Below are positions 17,013-26,051 of a DNA stretch of 64,000 bases, in pieces. Origin of the DNA: Neisseria cinerea (GTDB lineage: Bacteria; Pseudomonadota; Gammaproteobacteria; Burkholderiales; Neisseriaceae); assembly GCF_900475315.1 (NCBI RefSeq), contig NZ_LS483369.1:620001-684000 (forward strand), written 5' to 3'. Within the stretch, counting starts at the first letter, position 1. Each line of letters begins with the position of its first letter. The position numbers and the translations under genes are program-made. Below the pieces are notes generated by a model. It saw only the letters and a program-made list of their open reading frames with translations. It had not been told where the DNA came from and ran no database searches.

Positions 17013-17468
17013 ATGGGTAAACCGAAAGTTCTTTTTGTCTGTTTGGGCAACATCTGCCGCTCTCCGATGGCGGAATATGTCTTACGCCGACGTGCGGCCG
17101 AGGTAGGTATAACGGTTGAGACCGACAGCGCCGGAACATCCGGCTGGCACGACGGTGAGGATATGCACCGAGGTACGGCGGAGATATTGAAAAAATACGG
17201 CATTGACGCTTCAGGATTTGTCAGCCGCAAAATACGGCAAAGCGATGCGTCAGCGTTTGACTACATCATCGCGATGGACGGCAAGAATTTGTCCGATTTG
17301 GAAAAAACCTTCGGCAGGCAGCCGGAAAAAATACTCAAGCTGACCGACCTGATACCCGAAAGCGGTTACGACCATGTACCCGACCCTTGGTACACGGGTG
17401 ATTTTGAAGAAACATACAGGCTTGTAGATGCAGGCTGCAGGGCGTTTTTAGAAAAAATTTCCCGATAA
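17013..17468 (+). CDS. Low-molecular-weight protein tyrosine phosphatase
   Basis: A 151-residue cytosolic phosphatase. The P-loop VCLGNICRSPMAE (C-x5-R-S) near residue 9 holds the nucleophilic cysteine and arginine, and the general acid aspartate is in the VPDPWYTG motif near residue 121. The length is standard. The physiological substrate is unknown; without a nearby tyrosine kinase gene, a general or arginine/tyrosine phosphatase role cannot be told apart. The start has the ribosome site AAAAGGAAAT. Confidence 0.92.
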   Translation: MGKPKVLFVCLGNICRSPMAEYVLRRRAAEVGITVETDSAGTSGWHDGEDMHRGTAEILKKYGIDASGFVSRKIRQSDASAFDYIIAMDGKNLSDLEKTFGRQPEKILKLTDLIPESGYDHVPDPWYTGDFEETYRLVDAGCRAFLEKISR

Positions 17469-17532
17469 CATATCAGGACATCAATACGAAACATTCCGCG
17501 TCCGGTGTTAAGACGGCATAAACAGGGAATTT

Positions 17533-18009
17533 ATGAAAACAAATTTCAAACAGAAAATTATCGAACAGGCACGCAGAGAGGGCTTACAGGTAACCGTTTT
17601 GCGCGAGCAGGTACTCGATATCGTTTTGCAGCAAAGCGGCGTGATTAAAGCCTACAATGTTTTGTCGCAGATGCAGCAGCAAAGCGAGGGCGTGGTTGCG
17701 CCGCCGACGGCCTACCGCGCCCTTGATTTTTGGGCGGAGCAGGGCGTTTTGCACAAAGTGGCGGCGGTCAACGGCTATATTTTGTGCAGCCACGCGCAGC
17801 ATGAGTGCAACGACCATTGCCACGACCACGAAGAAGCCGAAGCGCACCACAGCGCGTTTATTTTGGTCTGCACCGAATGCGGTACGGCGGACGAGCAAAC
17901 CCTGAGCCACGAGTGGGCGGCACTGCGCGCAGGCGTTGCCGAAAGCGGCTTTGCGCTGAAAGAAGAACACGTTGTTTTAACTGGAATCTGTAAAAAATGT
18001 CAGAAGTGA
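17533..18009 (+). CDS. zur: Zinc uptake regulator Zur (Fur family)
   Basis: A 158-residue Fur-family repressor. The N-terminal winged helix covers about residues 1-85 (RREGLQVTVLREQVLDIVLQ, then PTAYRALDFWAEQGVLHKV). The regulatory site is a histidine/cysteine cluster, HAQHECNDHCHDHEE, near residue 98, and the structural zinc site is CTECG plus CKKC at the C-terminus. Such a cluster is typical of Zur rather than Fur. It overlaps the downstream COG0523 GTPase by 13 bp, a link often seen for zinc homeostasis. A predicted target is the TonB receptor at 26052-28520. Confidence 0.88.
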   Translation: MKTNFKQKIIEQARREGLQVTVLREQVLDIVLQQSGVIKAYNVLSQMQQQSEGVVAPPTAYRALDFWAEQGVLHKVAAVNGYILCSHAQHECNDHCHDHEEAEAHHSAFILVCTECGTADEQTLSHEWAALRAGVAESGFALKEEHVVLTGICKKCQK

Positions 18010-18923
18010 AAAAAACCAAAGTCCACCTGATTTCAGGTTTTCTGGGAACAGGAAAAACCACTGCGCTCAAAAGCCTGATGGGGCAGAAAGACCCGAACGA
18101 AAAATGGGTCATCATCGTCAACGAGTTTGGCGAAATCGGCATTGACGGCGCGGTATTGAGCGACAACGGCATCCCTGTGGCAGAAATCGCCGGCGGCTGT
18201 TTGTGTTGCACCGCCGGCCCGCAAATGGGCGTAACCGTGCAAAAAATGCTGCGCGATGCCAAGCCCGACCGCCTGATGATTGAAGCAAGCGGACTGGCGC
18301 ACGCCGCCAGCGTCATCGACGAATTGAAAGCCAAACCGCTGGACAGCCTTTTAGAAATCGGCGCCGTCTTTACCGTCGTCGATCCGCGCCAGTTCATCAA
18401 CCCCGATTACGCGCAACAGGCGTTGTATAAAGACCAAATCGGCATTTGCGACGTATTGGTCGCCAGCAAAACCGATTTATGCACCCCCGAACAGCTTGCC
18501 GAATTTCACGACAAAGCGGCAAAACTGTTTCCACCCAAAGCCAAAGTGGTCGAAGTCCAAAACGCACAACTCGATATCCAATGGCTCGATATTCCCGTCA
18601 TCGAAAAATCACGCTACCGCCTCAAAGCCCTGCCGGACAACACCATGGGCTTCCAGTCGCAAGGTTTCACTTTCCCCGCAGGCCGCGATTTTGACGGCGA
18701 AAAGCTGACCAACTTCTTCAACGACCTGCCCAAATTCACAGACGGCCTCGTCCGCGCCAAAGGCGTGTTCCAAGTGCTCGGCACATGGGTGTGGCTCAAC
18801 TGGGTGGACGGGCAATGGGGCGCCAATCAAGTCTCATGGCGGCGCGATTCGCGCTTCGAGCTGATTGCTAAATCGTTTGATGCGGATTTAATCGAACAAA
18901 AACTTAAAGACGCATTGGAATAG
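17997..18923 (+). CDS. COG0523 (CobW/ZigA-type) GTPase metallochaperone
   Basis: A 308-residue G3E-family GTPase. Walker A is SGFLGTGKTT near residue 14, the metal-binding GGCLCC (CxCC) is near 63, and the guanine-specificity motif ASKTDL is near 151 (variant of NKxD). The C-terminal CobW_C domain ends at 308. It starts inside the last codons of zur. COG0523 proteins next to Zur are believed to insert or store zinc under starvation. Which protein is the client is unknown. Confidence 0.88.
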   Translation: MSEVKKTKVHLISGFLGTGKTTALKSLMGQKDPNEKWVIIVNEFGEIGIDGAVLSDNGIPVAEIAGGCLCCTAGPQMGVTVQKMLRDAKPDRLMIEASGLAHAASVIDELKAKPLDSLLEIGAVFTVVDPRQFINPDYAQQALYKDQIGICDVLVASKTDLCTPEQLAEFHDKAAKLFPPKAKVVEVQNAQLDIQWLDIPVIEKSRYRLKALPDNTMGFQSQGFTFPAGRDFDGEKLTNFFNDLPKFTDGLVRAKGVFQVLGTWVWLNWVDGQWGANQVSWRRDSRFELIAKSFDADLIEQKLKDALE

Positions 18924-18935
18924 TGTTCACGTGCT

Positions 18936-18970
18936 TTCAGACGGCATATGAAATGAAAATGCCGTCTGAA
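18936..18970. terminator. DUS-pair terminator
   Basis: TTCAGACGGCAT and ATGCCGTCTGAA, 11 bases apart, 13 bp after the COG0523 stop and 17 bp before the cyclophilin gene. Confidence 0.7.
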
Positions 18971-18987
18971 GGTCTGAGGAGGATGGG

Positions 18988-19542
18988 ATGAAACCCAAAT
19001 TCAAAACCGTTTTAACCGCGCTGCTTTTGGCGGCTTCCCTGCCGTCTATGGCGGCAACCCATGTTTTGATGGAAACCGACATGGGTAATATCCGTTTGGT
19101 TTTGGACGAGTCCAAAGCCCCCAAAACCGTTGCCAATTTCGTGCGCTATGCCCGAAAAGGCTTTTACGACGACACCGTTTTTCACCGCGTTATCGACGGT
19201 TTTGTTATCCAGGGCGGCGGATTTACCGAGGACTTGGTACAAAAGGCAACCGATAAGGCCGTTGCCAACGAATCCGGCAACGGCTTGAAAAACACCGTCG
19301 GTACCATCGCCATGGCGCGGACGGCCGATCCGGATTCCGCCACCAGCCAATTCTTTATCAATCTGGCGGACAATGATTCACTCAACTACAAAAACGGACA
19401 ATACGGCTATACCGTTTTCGGCAGGGTCGAAAGCGGCATGAACACCGTTTCCAAAATCGTCCGCGTCAAAACCGCCACGCGCGGCTTTTATCAAAACGTA
19501 CCCGTACGGTCCGTCAAAATCCGCCGCGTTGTTGTCGAGTAA
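18988..19542 (+). CDS. Periplasmic peptidyl-prolyl cis-trans isomerase (cyclophilin)
   Basis: A 184-residue cyclophilin with a signal peptide (cleavage after SLPSMAA, about residue 23). The family motif FHRVIDGFVIQGGGF (catalytic arginine) is at about residues 69-83, and SATSQFFINLADN is near 111. It resembles E. coli PpiA, a folding helper for secreted proteins in the periplasm. It is a single-gene unit between two DUS-pair hairpins. Confidence 0.92.
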   Translation: MKPKFKTVLTALLLAASLPSMAATHVLMETDMGNIRLVLDESKAPKTVANFVRYARKGFYDDTVFHRVIDGFVIQGGGFTEDLVQKATDKAVANESGNGLKNTVGTIAMARTADPDSATSQFFINLADNDSLNYKNGQYGYTVFGRVESGMNTVSKIVRVKTATRGFYQNVPVRSVKIRRVVVE

Positions 19543-19622
19543 TATAACGGGAAACCTTCAGAAAGCCGAAACGGAAAAAGCAGGCGTTTGGGGTTGAAAA
19601 GTGTCTGCTTCGGGATTTTAAA

Positions 19623-19663
19623 ATGCCGTCTGAAACGCCAAACGGGCTTCAGACGGCATTTTT
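19623..19663. terminator. DUS-pair terminator, convergent
   Basis: An inverted AT-DUS pair with a 13-base spacer and a five-T run. It lies between the convergent cyclophilin and ttcA genes and can serve both. Confidence 0.85.
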
Positions 19664-19675
19664 GACGGCGGAGGC

Positions 19676-20635
19676 CTATGCGCCGCAAGTTTTCGGTTTG
19701 TTCGCTAGAATGTTGATGACTTTGCGTTCGGCTTTTTGCGGCTCGATTTTGATTTCGCTCTCATCTTCTTCGCTGCCGTCTGAAAAACGTTCGGGCATTT
19801 TTTCGCTGTCAAATGCCAAATCGCCGCCGTGTTTCAGGTTTTGACCGCGTTCCAATCCGACAAAGTCAAAGAGTTCGGTATCGGCAAGGTGGGAAGGGAC
19901 GACGTTTTGCAGGGCGGAGAACATCGATTCGATACGGCCGGGGAAGCGTTTGTCCCAATCGCGCAGCATATCGCCGATGACTTGGCGTTGCAGGTTGGGC
20001 TGCGAGCCGCAGAGGTTACACGGGATAATCGGGAACTGTTTCAGCTCGGCGTATTTGATCAAATCTTTCTCTTTCACATACGCCAGCGGGCGGATGACGA
20101 TGTGTTCGCCGTTATCGCTCACCAGCTTGGGCGGCATGGCTTTGAGTTTGCCGCCGTAAAACATATTTAAAAACATGGTGGCGAGGATGTCGTCGCGGTG
20201 GTGTCCCAAGGCGATTTTGGTACAGCCTAATTCTTTTGCGGTACGGTAGAGGATGCCGCGGCGCAGGCGGCTGCACAGCGAACAAGTCGTTTTGCCTTCG
20301 TCCAACACGCGTTTGACGGTGGAGTAGGTGTCTTCTTCGACGATTTTGTACGGCACGCCTATGCTTTCGAGATAGGTCGGCAATACTTCTTCGGGGAAGC
20401 CCGGCTGTTTTTGGTCGAGATTGACGGCAACCAGTTCGAAATCAATCGGCGCGCTGGCTTGGAGCTGGCGCAGGATGTCTAACAGGGCGTAGCTGTCTTT
20501 GCCGCCGGAGAGGCAGACCATGATTTTGTCGCCCGGCTCGATCATGTTGAAATCGTTAATTGCGTCGCCGACGGCGTGGCGCAGGCGTTTGCTGAGTTTG
20601 TTGTTTTCCAGTTCTTGTTTGGTTTTTTTGGACAT
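19676..20635 (-). CDS. ttcA: tRNA 2-thiocytidine(32) synthetase TtcA
   Basis: A 319-residue PP-loop ATPase that thiolates C32 of certain tRNAs. The PP-loop is [15 protein letters not shown] near residue 42; two cysteine pairs, CSLCSRL (about residue 117) and CNLCGSQ (about 208), bind the Fe-S cluster. The C-terminal tail is acidic ([11 protein letters not shown]), slightly longer than in E. coli (311). Start at 20635 with [13 protein letters not shown]. Confidence 0.94.
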   Translation of the reverse strand: MSKKTKQELENNKLSKRLRHAVGDAINDFNMIEPGDKIMVCLSGGKDSYALLDILRQLQASAPIDFELVAVNLDQKQPGFPEEVLPTYLESIGVPYKIVEEDTYSTVKRVLDEGKTTCSLCSRLRRGILYRTAKELGCTKIALGHHRDDILATMFLNMFYGGKLKAMPPKLVSDNGEHIVIRPLAYVKEKDLIKYAELKQFPIIPCNLCGSQPNLQRQVIGDMLRDWDKRFPGRIESMFSALQNVVPSHLADTELFDFVGLERGQNLKHGGDLAFDSEKMPERFSDGSEEDESEIKIEPQKAERKVINILANKPKTCGA

Positions 20636-20695
20636 GGCGGTGGTTTGAAAAATTAGGGATGCGGCATTGTAACCGAAAACAGGGGCGGTTTTAAA

Positions 20696-20724
20696 ATGCC
20701 GTCTGAAAAAGGTTCAGACGGCAT
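20696..20724. terminator. DUS-pair hairpin between ttcA and ygfZ
   Basis: An inverted AT-DUS pair with a 5-base loop, just past the ygfZ stop. There is no T run on the minus strand; it is probably both an uptake signal and a weak terminator. Confidence 0.6.
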
Positions 20725-20732
20725 TAGAGGGA

Positions 20733-21596
20733 TTATTCTGCATTTTCGGTTTTAAAGAAGAGATGAACCGCTTTGAAGATACCGCCGTTTGGGACGGTCA
20801 GTTCTTTTTGTGCGGCGGAGAATTTAATCACGGCAAGGGCGGTAAAGTTTTCCGAATCTTTAACGCTGTCGAGCACGATGCCGGCCTCTTCGCCGTCTGC
20901 CGCCAGCAGGGTTCCTGCTTCGACGGCCGAATTTCCCGACAATACCGCCAAGCCGCGTTTGACCTGCCCCCGATACTGGGCACGGGCAATGATTTCCTGT
21001 CCCGGATAGCAGCCTTTTTTGAAGTGTACGCCGCCGATGATGTGCTGGTTGAGCATTTGGGCAACGGCAGTTTCTTTGGTAGCCGCGCATATCCACGGAT
21101 AGCCGCTGCGGATTTCATGAAGCTTCCATGCGCTTTCGGCAGCGGCATCATAAGGGGGCAGGGCGGTTTCTGGTGCGATGCGAAGGATGCCGCCATGAGG
21201 CAGAGCGATAGAGCAGATGCCGTCTGAATCTTGTTGTGCGGCAAAGGCAAGGTTGGGTTCTCGTGCGGCAAGCGGTTCGGCAGATTCTGCCAACTCTGCG
21301 CCGACACCGTAGTTGTCCGGTATTTCGAAAACGACTTTGGCGCGAAGGACGAACATGCGAAGGCGTTTGACGGTTGACTCGGTCAAGTCTTCGGACATGG
21401 CGAGCAGCAGGTCGTCTCCCCGGTTGATGACGAGCATATTGGCAATCACACGGCCTTTGGGCGTATTGTAAGTCGCATAACACGCTTGTCCGGACTGAAG
21501 ATGGTTGATGTCGTTGGAAAGCTGGCCGTGCAGGAAACTTTGGCGGTCTTTGCCGCTGACGCGGACTACGCCGAAAGAGGGTAATAATGTTTTCAT
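20733..21596 (-). CDS. ygfZ: Folate-binding protein YgfZ (GcvT-like)
   Basis: A 287-residue protein with the COG0354 signature KKGCYPGQEIIAR (conserved cysteine) near residue 195. It helps repair or assemble Fe-S clusters in a folate-dependent way. The start is set at MKTLLPSFGVVRVSG (21596), since the longer frame to 21836 only reads through the ridA gene antisense frame. The N-terminal part (QSFLHGQLSNDINHL) is typical of the family. Just downstream of ridA on the same strand (35-bp gap). Confidence 0.9.
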   Translation of the reverse strand: MKTLLPSFGVVRVSGKDRQSFLHGQLSNDINHLQSGQACYATYNTPKGRVIANMLVINRGDDLLLAMSEDLTESTVKRLRMFVLRAKVVFEIPDNYGVGAELAESAEPLAAREPNLAFAAQQDSDGICSIALPHGGILRIAPETALPPYDAAAESAWKLHEIRSGYPWICAATKETAVAQMLNQHIIGGVHFKKGCYPGQEIIARAQYRGQVKRGLAVLSGNSAVEAGTLLAADGEEAGIVLDSVKDSENFTALAVIKFSAAQKELTVPNGGIFKAVHLFFKTENAE

Positions 21597-21631
21597 GATG
21601 TGTGTACTCCAAATCGGAAGGTTCGGCGTGC

Positions 21632-21991
21632 TTATGCAGCCGTTGTTTTTCGGGCTGCCGTTACTTTGATTTCGACGCGCCATTCCGGACGGGCGAGACG
21701 TGCTTCCACACAGATACGCGCAGGCGTTCTGCCTGAAACGACCCAGCCGTCCCAAATTTCGTTCATCTCGCCATAATCGCCCATGTCGCGCAGATAGACG
21801 GCTGCCTCTATGATATGCGCCCTGTCCGAACCGCATTCTTCAAGCCAGCGGTCGATTTGGGACAGCACGTCGGCAGTCTGTTCCGCCACCGTCTGCCCGT
21901 TTTCGGGAACCATGCCGGAGAGGAAAATCAAATCGCCGGCGCAAACTGCTTCCGAGTAACGGGGGGTTGTGCCGAAATACCGGATATCCAT
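21632..21991 (-). CDS. RidA family protein (YjgF/YER057c)
   Basis: A 119-residue RidA-fold protein. The start is MDIRYFGTTPRYSEAV at 21991, with GGAAAC upstream; the longer frame to 22093 is not conserved. FLSGMVPEN is near residue 24, and the arginine of the active cleft is in GRTPARICVEARLA near 90. The family hydrolyses reactive enamines and imines from pyridoxal phosphate enzymes. The residue pattern is a RidA paralogue rather than the archetype, so deaminase activity is not certain. A run of six G lies near the start (21961-21966). Confidence 0.82.
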   Translation of the reverse strand: MDIRYFGTTPRYSEAVCAGDLIFLSGMVPENGQTVAEQTADVLSQIDRWLEECGSDRAHIIEAAVYLRDMGDYGEMNEIWDGWVVSGRTPARICVEARLARPEWRVEIKVTAARKTTAA

Positions 21992-22065
21992 ATTGGTTTC
22001 CTTCAATAAAGGGGATATATGGTAACATTGCATTTGGGTGATTTCCATGTTTTGCGTAACGAAAA

Positions 22066-22545
22066 ATGAGTAAACAGACCTATCCGGTAACACCGGCAGT
22101 ACGCGTTTTGCGTGAAAACGGCATTAAGTTCGAGCCTTTCATCTATCCCTACGAGGAACACGGCGGTACGGCCCAATTTGCGCGCCTGTTTGAAAAAGAC
22201 GAACATCTGGTCGTCAAAACCATTGTTTTACAGGATGAAAACAGGCAGGGGCTGATTGTTTTGATGCACGGCGACAAGCAGATTTCGACCCGTAATCTGG
22301 CGAGGTATTTGGGCGTGAAACATATCGAACCCGCCACGCCCGCGCAGGCGAATAAGTGGACCGGCTACCTGGTCGGGGGGACAACGCCGTTCGGTATCAA
22401 GACAAAGTTGGATATTTACGTCGAACAGTCGGTAATGGATTTGGAAACCATCTATATCAACGGTGGAAAACGCGGGTTCATTATCGGTATCCGCCCCGAT
22501 GATTTAAATATTTTGAACCCGAAAACAATACAGGCAGCGGTTTAA
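22066..22545 (+). CDS. ybaK: YbaK/EbsC Cys-tRNA(Pro) deacylase
   Basis: A 159-residue deacylase that clears Cys-tRNA(Pro). The catalytic lysine region is VVKTIVLQDENR near residue 46, and the GYLVGGTTPFGIK block near residue 100 is diagnostic. It is divergent from ridA (74 bp between starts) and starts a plus-strand run with the DnaJ-like protein and the transporter. A run of six G (about 22375-22380) lies within the coding sequence. Confidence 0.9.
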   Translation: MSKQTYPVTPAVRVLRENGIKFEPFIYPYEEHGGTAQFARLFEKDEHLVVKTIVLQDENRQGLIVLMHGDKQISTRNLARYLGVKHIEPATPAQANKWTGYLVGGTTPFGIKTKLDIYVEQSVMDLETIYINGGKRGFIIGIRPDDLNILNPKTIQAAV

Positions 22546-22567
22546 CAGGGAAGTATAAAGGAGCAAT

Positions 22568-23266
22568 ATGGATAAGGATTTATATGCTGTATTAGGCGTG
22601 TCGGAGCAGGCGGGTGCGGACGAAATCAAGCTTGCCTACCGCAAACTGGCGATGAAGTATCATCCCGACCGCAATCCCGGCAATCCTCTGGCGGAAGAGA
22701 AATTCAAAGAAATACAATATGCCTATGAAATTCTTTCGGATGAGGGAAAACGGGCGCAATATAACGCTGCCTTCAGGCAATCTTTCAGTCAATATGAAGA
22801 AGGGGAAGAGCAGGTTTTCCGCAGGGAGCGGGCGAGGAAGGAGCGTTTTTATCGTCAGCAGTCCGGCCGCGGCCAGGCATACGGGCAGGAGTTTGAATGG
22901 CGTTCATCCGACGGATACAATGCTTCCGGGTCATCAGGTAAGGCCGGCGGCCAGAACTATGTTCTCGCTGCCTACATCCTTTTCGGATTGGGTGTAATGG
23001 TGCAAGTCATGCCCCTTATCGGTGTCATTCTTGCCTATGTGAAGCGTAAGGATTTTGAGGATATCGTTTATGTCGTACATGCTGAATATCTGATTAAAAC
23101 CTTTTGGCGGACGTTATGGCTTTATATTTTGGGCGCGCTGACCACGGCTTTCGGTATCGGCGTGCTGATTATCATTGCGGCAACCGTTTGGTATTTTTAC
23201 CGTGTCATCGTCGGGTTTGTCCGTTTCAACGACCGCAGGATGGTTATTCCTGAGAAATGGATATAA
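22568..23266 (+). CDS. DnaJ-domain membrane protein
   Basis: A 232-residue protein with an N-terminal J domain (residues 4-68; HPD in [10 protein letters not shown] near residue 34). A Q/R/E-rich linker (about 70-130) follows, then two or three TM helices in the last 100 residues ([40 protein letters not shown]). It lacks the zinc and substrate domains of DnaJ, so it would recruit DnaK to the membrane. The client is unknown. The stop is one base before the start of the next gene. Confidence 0.85.
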   Translation: MDKDLYAVLGVSEQAGADEIKLAYRKLAMKYHPDRNPGNPLAEEKFKEIQYAYEILSDEGKRAQYNAAFRQSFSQYEEGEEQVFRRERARKERFYRQQSGRGQAYGQEFEWRSSDGYNASGSSGKAGGQNYVLAAYILFGLGVMVQVMPLIGVILAYVKRKDFEDIVYVVHAEYLIKTFWRTLWLYILGALTTAFGIGVLIIIAATVWYFYRVIVGFVRFNDRRMVIPEKWI

Positions 23267-23267
23267 T

Positions 23268-24143
23268 ATGGCCTATCTTTTAGTCAGCATCATTTTCAGT
23301 GTTTCTGTTTCCATATTATTGAAAATGGCAAGGAAGAAAAAAATTGAGATTGCGCAGGCGGTCGCCGTCAATTATGTGGTCGCGGTAATACTGACCCTGC
23401 TGGTATTGAAGCCGGATGTCGGCAATATCGGCGCATTTTTGCCGACATGGTGGCTGTTTGCCGCATTGGGCGTGTTGTTGCCGTCTGTATTCGTCGTCAT
23501 GGGTAAATCCGTAGAAGCCGCAGGCATTGTCAAATCCGACGCGGCACAGCGCCTGTCGCTGTTTTTGCCGATTGTTGCGGCACTGACCCTGTTTGGTGAA
23601 AAACTCAGCGAAGGCAGACTAATCGGACTGTGCCTCGCATTTGCCGCACTCTTCTGCCTGTTATGGAAGCACGAAGGCGGTAAAACATCCGGAAGCGCAT
23701 GGCGTCAGGTGGTATTGCTGCTGGGCGTATGGGCAGGTTACGGCATTATCGATATCTTGTTTAAGCAGCTTGCCAAAAGCGGAACGGCATTTTCAGGCAA
23801 CCTTCTGATTGCATTTGCTTTATCCGGTATTTTGATATTTGCCTACCTATTGTCCAAATCAGTCAAATGGCGTATTGAGAGTGTGGTCGGCGGCGCACTA
23901 TTGGGCGGTTTGAACTTCATGAATATCGTAACTTATATCACTGCCCACCAAATCATGAAAGACAATCCGACCTTGGTTTTTGCCGGTATGAATATCGGCG
24001 TGATTGTTTTGGGTACGCTTTCAGGATCATTGTTTTTTAAAGAGAAAATTAATGCTGTCAATACGGCAGGCATTGTACTGTCATTATGCTCCATTGCCTG
24101 CCTGTTCTATTGGACAGAAGTTAAGACATTGTTCGGAATATAA
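23268..24143 (+). CDS. DMT/EamA-like 10-TM transporter
   Basis: A 291-residue protein starting MAYLLVSIIFSVSVSILLKM at 23268; the longer frame from 23175 overlaps the DnaJ-like gene and is not used. About ten hydrophobic helices are visible, in a drug/metabolite transporter fold (EamA-like), ending with LCSIACLFYWTEVKT. The substrate is unknown. Its coupling to the J-domain membrane protein (2-bp spacing) suggests co-expression. Confidence 0.75.
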   Translation: MAYLLVSIIFSVSVSILLKMARKKKIEIAQAVAVNYVVAVILTLLVLKPDVGNIGAFLPTWWLFAALGVLLPSVFVVMGKSVEAAGIVKSDAAQRLSLFLPIVAALTLFGEKLSEGRLIGLCLAFAALFCLLWKHEGGKTSGSAWRQVVLLLGVWAGYGIIDILFKQLAKSGTAFSGNLLIAFALSGILIFAYLLSKSVKWRIESVVGGALLGGLNFMNIVTYITAHQIMKDNPTLVFAGMNIGVIVLGTLSGSLFFKEKINAVNTAGIVLSLCSIACLFYWTEVKTLFGI

Positions 24144-24165
24144 TCCGGCTGATTGATATAACAAA

Positions 24166-24206
24166 ATGCCGTCTGAAACAGGAAAATGCTGCTTCAGACG
24201 GCATTT
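24166..24206. terminator. DUS-pair terminator, convergent
   Basis: An inverted AT-DUS pair with a 15-base loop and short T runs on both sides, between the transporter and aspA. Confidence 0.8.
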
Positions 24207-24217
24207 GTTCATAATGT

Positions 24218-25615
24218 TTACAGATGAGGATTCATCAGGTTCTCGGGGGAGAGGATGCGGTTGATTTCTTCTTCGCTTAACAGGCCGCGCTCCAGTACGA
24301 CTTCGCGCACGCCTTTGCCGGTCTGGGCGCAGATTTTGCCGACCAAGTCGCCGTTGTGGTGGCCGATGTACGGATTCAGATAAGTCACCAAACCGATGGA
24401 GTTGAAAACGTAACGTTCGCAGATTTCGCGGTTGACCGTAATGCCTTTGACGCATTTGTCGGACAGGTTGACTGCGGCATTGCCCAAGAGGGAAATGGTT
24501 TCAAACATACATTGGGCGATGACCGGCTCCATAACGTTCAGCTGCAACTGACCTGCTTCGGCTGCAAAAGTGATGGTGGTGTCGTTGCCGATGACTTTGA
24601 AGCAGACTTGGTTGACGACTTCGGGAATCACGGGATTGACTTTGGCGGGCATGATGGAAGAACCGGCCTGCAATTCAGGCAGGTTGATTTCTTTCAAACC
24701 GGCGCGTGGGCCAGAAGAGAGTAGGCGCAAGTCGTTGCAGATTTTGGAGAGTTTGACGGCTGTGCGTTTCAATGCGCCGTGTACCATCACATATGCGCCG
24801 CAGTCGGAGGTCGCCTCGATCAGGTTTTCAGTCAGTTTGCAAGGCAGGCCGCTGACTTCGGAGAGTTTCTCAACGACCAAAGCCGCATAGCCTTTAGGCG
24901 TATTCACACCTGTACCGATGGCGGTTGCGCCCAAATTGACTTCCAAAAGCAGTTGGCGGGTGCGGTCGAGGTTGAGGATTTCTTCTTCCAATAACACTTG
25001 GAAAGATTGGAATTCTTGTCCTGCAGTCATTGGCACGGCATCTTGAAGCTGGGTGCGCCCCATTTTTAAAACGTCTTTAAACTCTTCGGCTTTGGCGGCA
25101 AAGGCGTTTTTCAGGACTGCCAGTTTGTCGAGCAATTCGCCGATGCTGTAATACACGGCAAGGCGGAAACCGGTAGGGTAGGCGTCGTTGGTGGATTGGC
25201 TGGCGTTGACATGATCCATCGGATTGACGATGTCGTAGCGGCCTTTTTCGTATCCCAAGACTTCCAATGCGAGGTTGGCAATGACTTCGTTGGTATTCAT
25301 GTTGACCGAAGTACCGGCGCCGCCCTGATAAACGTCGGACGGGAATTGGTCGAGGCAGCGGCCTTTGAGTAACACTTCGTCGCAAGCCTTTTCAATGGCG
25401 GTGGCGATTTCGGGTTTTACTGCGCCCAATTCGCCGTTTGCCTGCGCGGTCGCTTTTTTCACCATCACCATGCTACGGACAAACTGCGGTACATCGGAAA
25501 TTTTTTGTGTGGAAATTTTAAAGTTTTCAATGGCGCGCAGGGTGTGGATGCCCCAATATACTTCGGCGGGAATCTCACGATCGCCCAATAAATCGTGTTC
25601 GGTACGGACAGTCAT
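24218..25615 (-). CDS. aspA: Aspartate ammonia-lyase AspA
   Basis: A 465-residue fumarase/aspartase-superfamily enzyme converting aspartate to fumarate and ammonia. The signature [20 protein letters not shown] (near residue 317) carries the catalytic serine of the SS loop. The [13 protein letters not shown] block near 98 binds substrate. The length is as in E. coli AspA (478), a little shorter. It stands alone, with a Correia element about 190 bp upstream of its start. Confidence 0.94.
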   Translation of the reverse strand: MTVRTEHDLLGDREIPAEVYWGIHTLRAIENFKISTQKISDVPQFVRSMVMVKKATAQANGELGAVKPEIATAIEKACDEVLLKGRCLDQFPSDVYQGGAGTSVNMNTNEVIANLALEVLGYEKGRYDIVNPMDHVNASQSTNDAYPTGFRLAVYYSIGELLDKLAVLKNAFAAKAEEFKDVLKMGRTQLQDAVPMTAGQEFQSFQVLLEEEILNLDRTRQLLLEVNLGATAIGTGVNTPKGYAALVVEKLSEVSGLPCKLTENLIEATSDCGAYVMVHGALKRTAVKLSKICNDLRLLSSGPRAGLKEINLPELQAGSSIMPAKVNPVIPEVVNQVCFKVIGNDTTITFAAEAGQLQLNVMEPVIAQCMFETISLLGNAAVNLSDKCVKGITVNREICERYVFNSIGLVTYLNPYIGHHNGDLVGKICAQTGKGVREVVLERGLLSEEEINRILSPENLMNPHL

Positions 25616-25807
25616 ATTTTTACCTTTGTAAGTCGGATAATTGATATTTAAAAAATGCGGTATCGGAAAGATAACGCATGAAGTCGAACACTATACCACT
25701 CGGATGAAATTGTCTATATCGTATGCCGTCTGAAAACGGGAACCGCCGTTTTAGGACATGCTTTCCGGCAAGCTCTGCAGGCAGCCGAAACATAGCGCGG
25801 CGGATTG
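25616..25807. other. Intergenic region upstream of aspA
   Basis: This AT-rich leader holds an AT-DUS at about 25723 and the likely aspA promoter, without a clear consensus that I can defend. Together with the Correia element it makes a 436-bp gap between aspA and the TonB receptor; I see no gene in it. Confidence 0.5.
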
Positions 25808-25914
25808 TATAGTGGATTAAACTTAAACCAGTACGGCGTTGCCTCGCCTTGCCGTACTATTTGTACTGCCTGCGGCTTCGTCGCCTTGTCCTGATTTAAA
25901 TTTAATCCACTATA
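25808..25914. repeat. Short Correia repeat-enclosed element (NEMIS)
   Basis: Exactly 107 bp, with terminal inverted repeats TATAGTGGATTAAA and TTTAATCCACTATA flanked by TA. The inner sequence (GTACGGCGTTGCCTCGCC, GCGGCTTCGTCGCCTTGTC) is that of Correia elements, but the central 50-bp block present in the full 155-bp form is missing. These MITE-like elements can carry outward promoter elements and be cut by RNase III when transcribed. It lies between aspA and the TonB receptor gene, so it may affect the aspA upstream region. Confidence 0.92.
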
Positions 25915-25999
25915 CTTCACAGTATCAGGGCGGTAAGGAGATGATTGGGTCGGGCAATATCGGCTTACGGTTCATAAATCTCTTCATGCCGATATAAAA

Positions 26000-26030
26000 A
26001 TGCCGTCTGAAAATATTTCAGACGGCATTT
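26000..26030. terminator. DUS-pair terminator after the TonB receptor
   Basis: An inverted AT-DUS pair with a 5-base loop, 22 bp after the receptor stop codon (minus strand). Confidence 0.8.
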
Positions 26031-26051
26031 GGTTTAGCACGTTATTTCAAT

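Noticed and set aside
20733-21836. Long form of YgfZ starting at 21836
   Set aside because: The first 80 residues are antisense or out of frame to ridA and arginine/serine-rich; the family starts at 21596.
25714-25920. 68-codon minus-strand ORF across the Correia element
   Set aside because: It is read through the repeat element itself and does not represent a gene.
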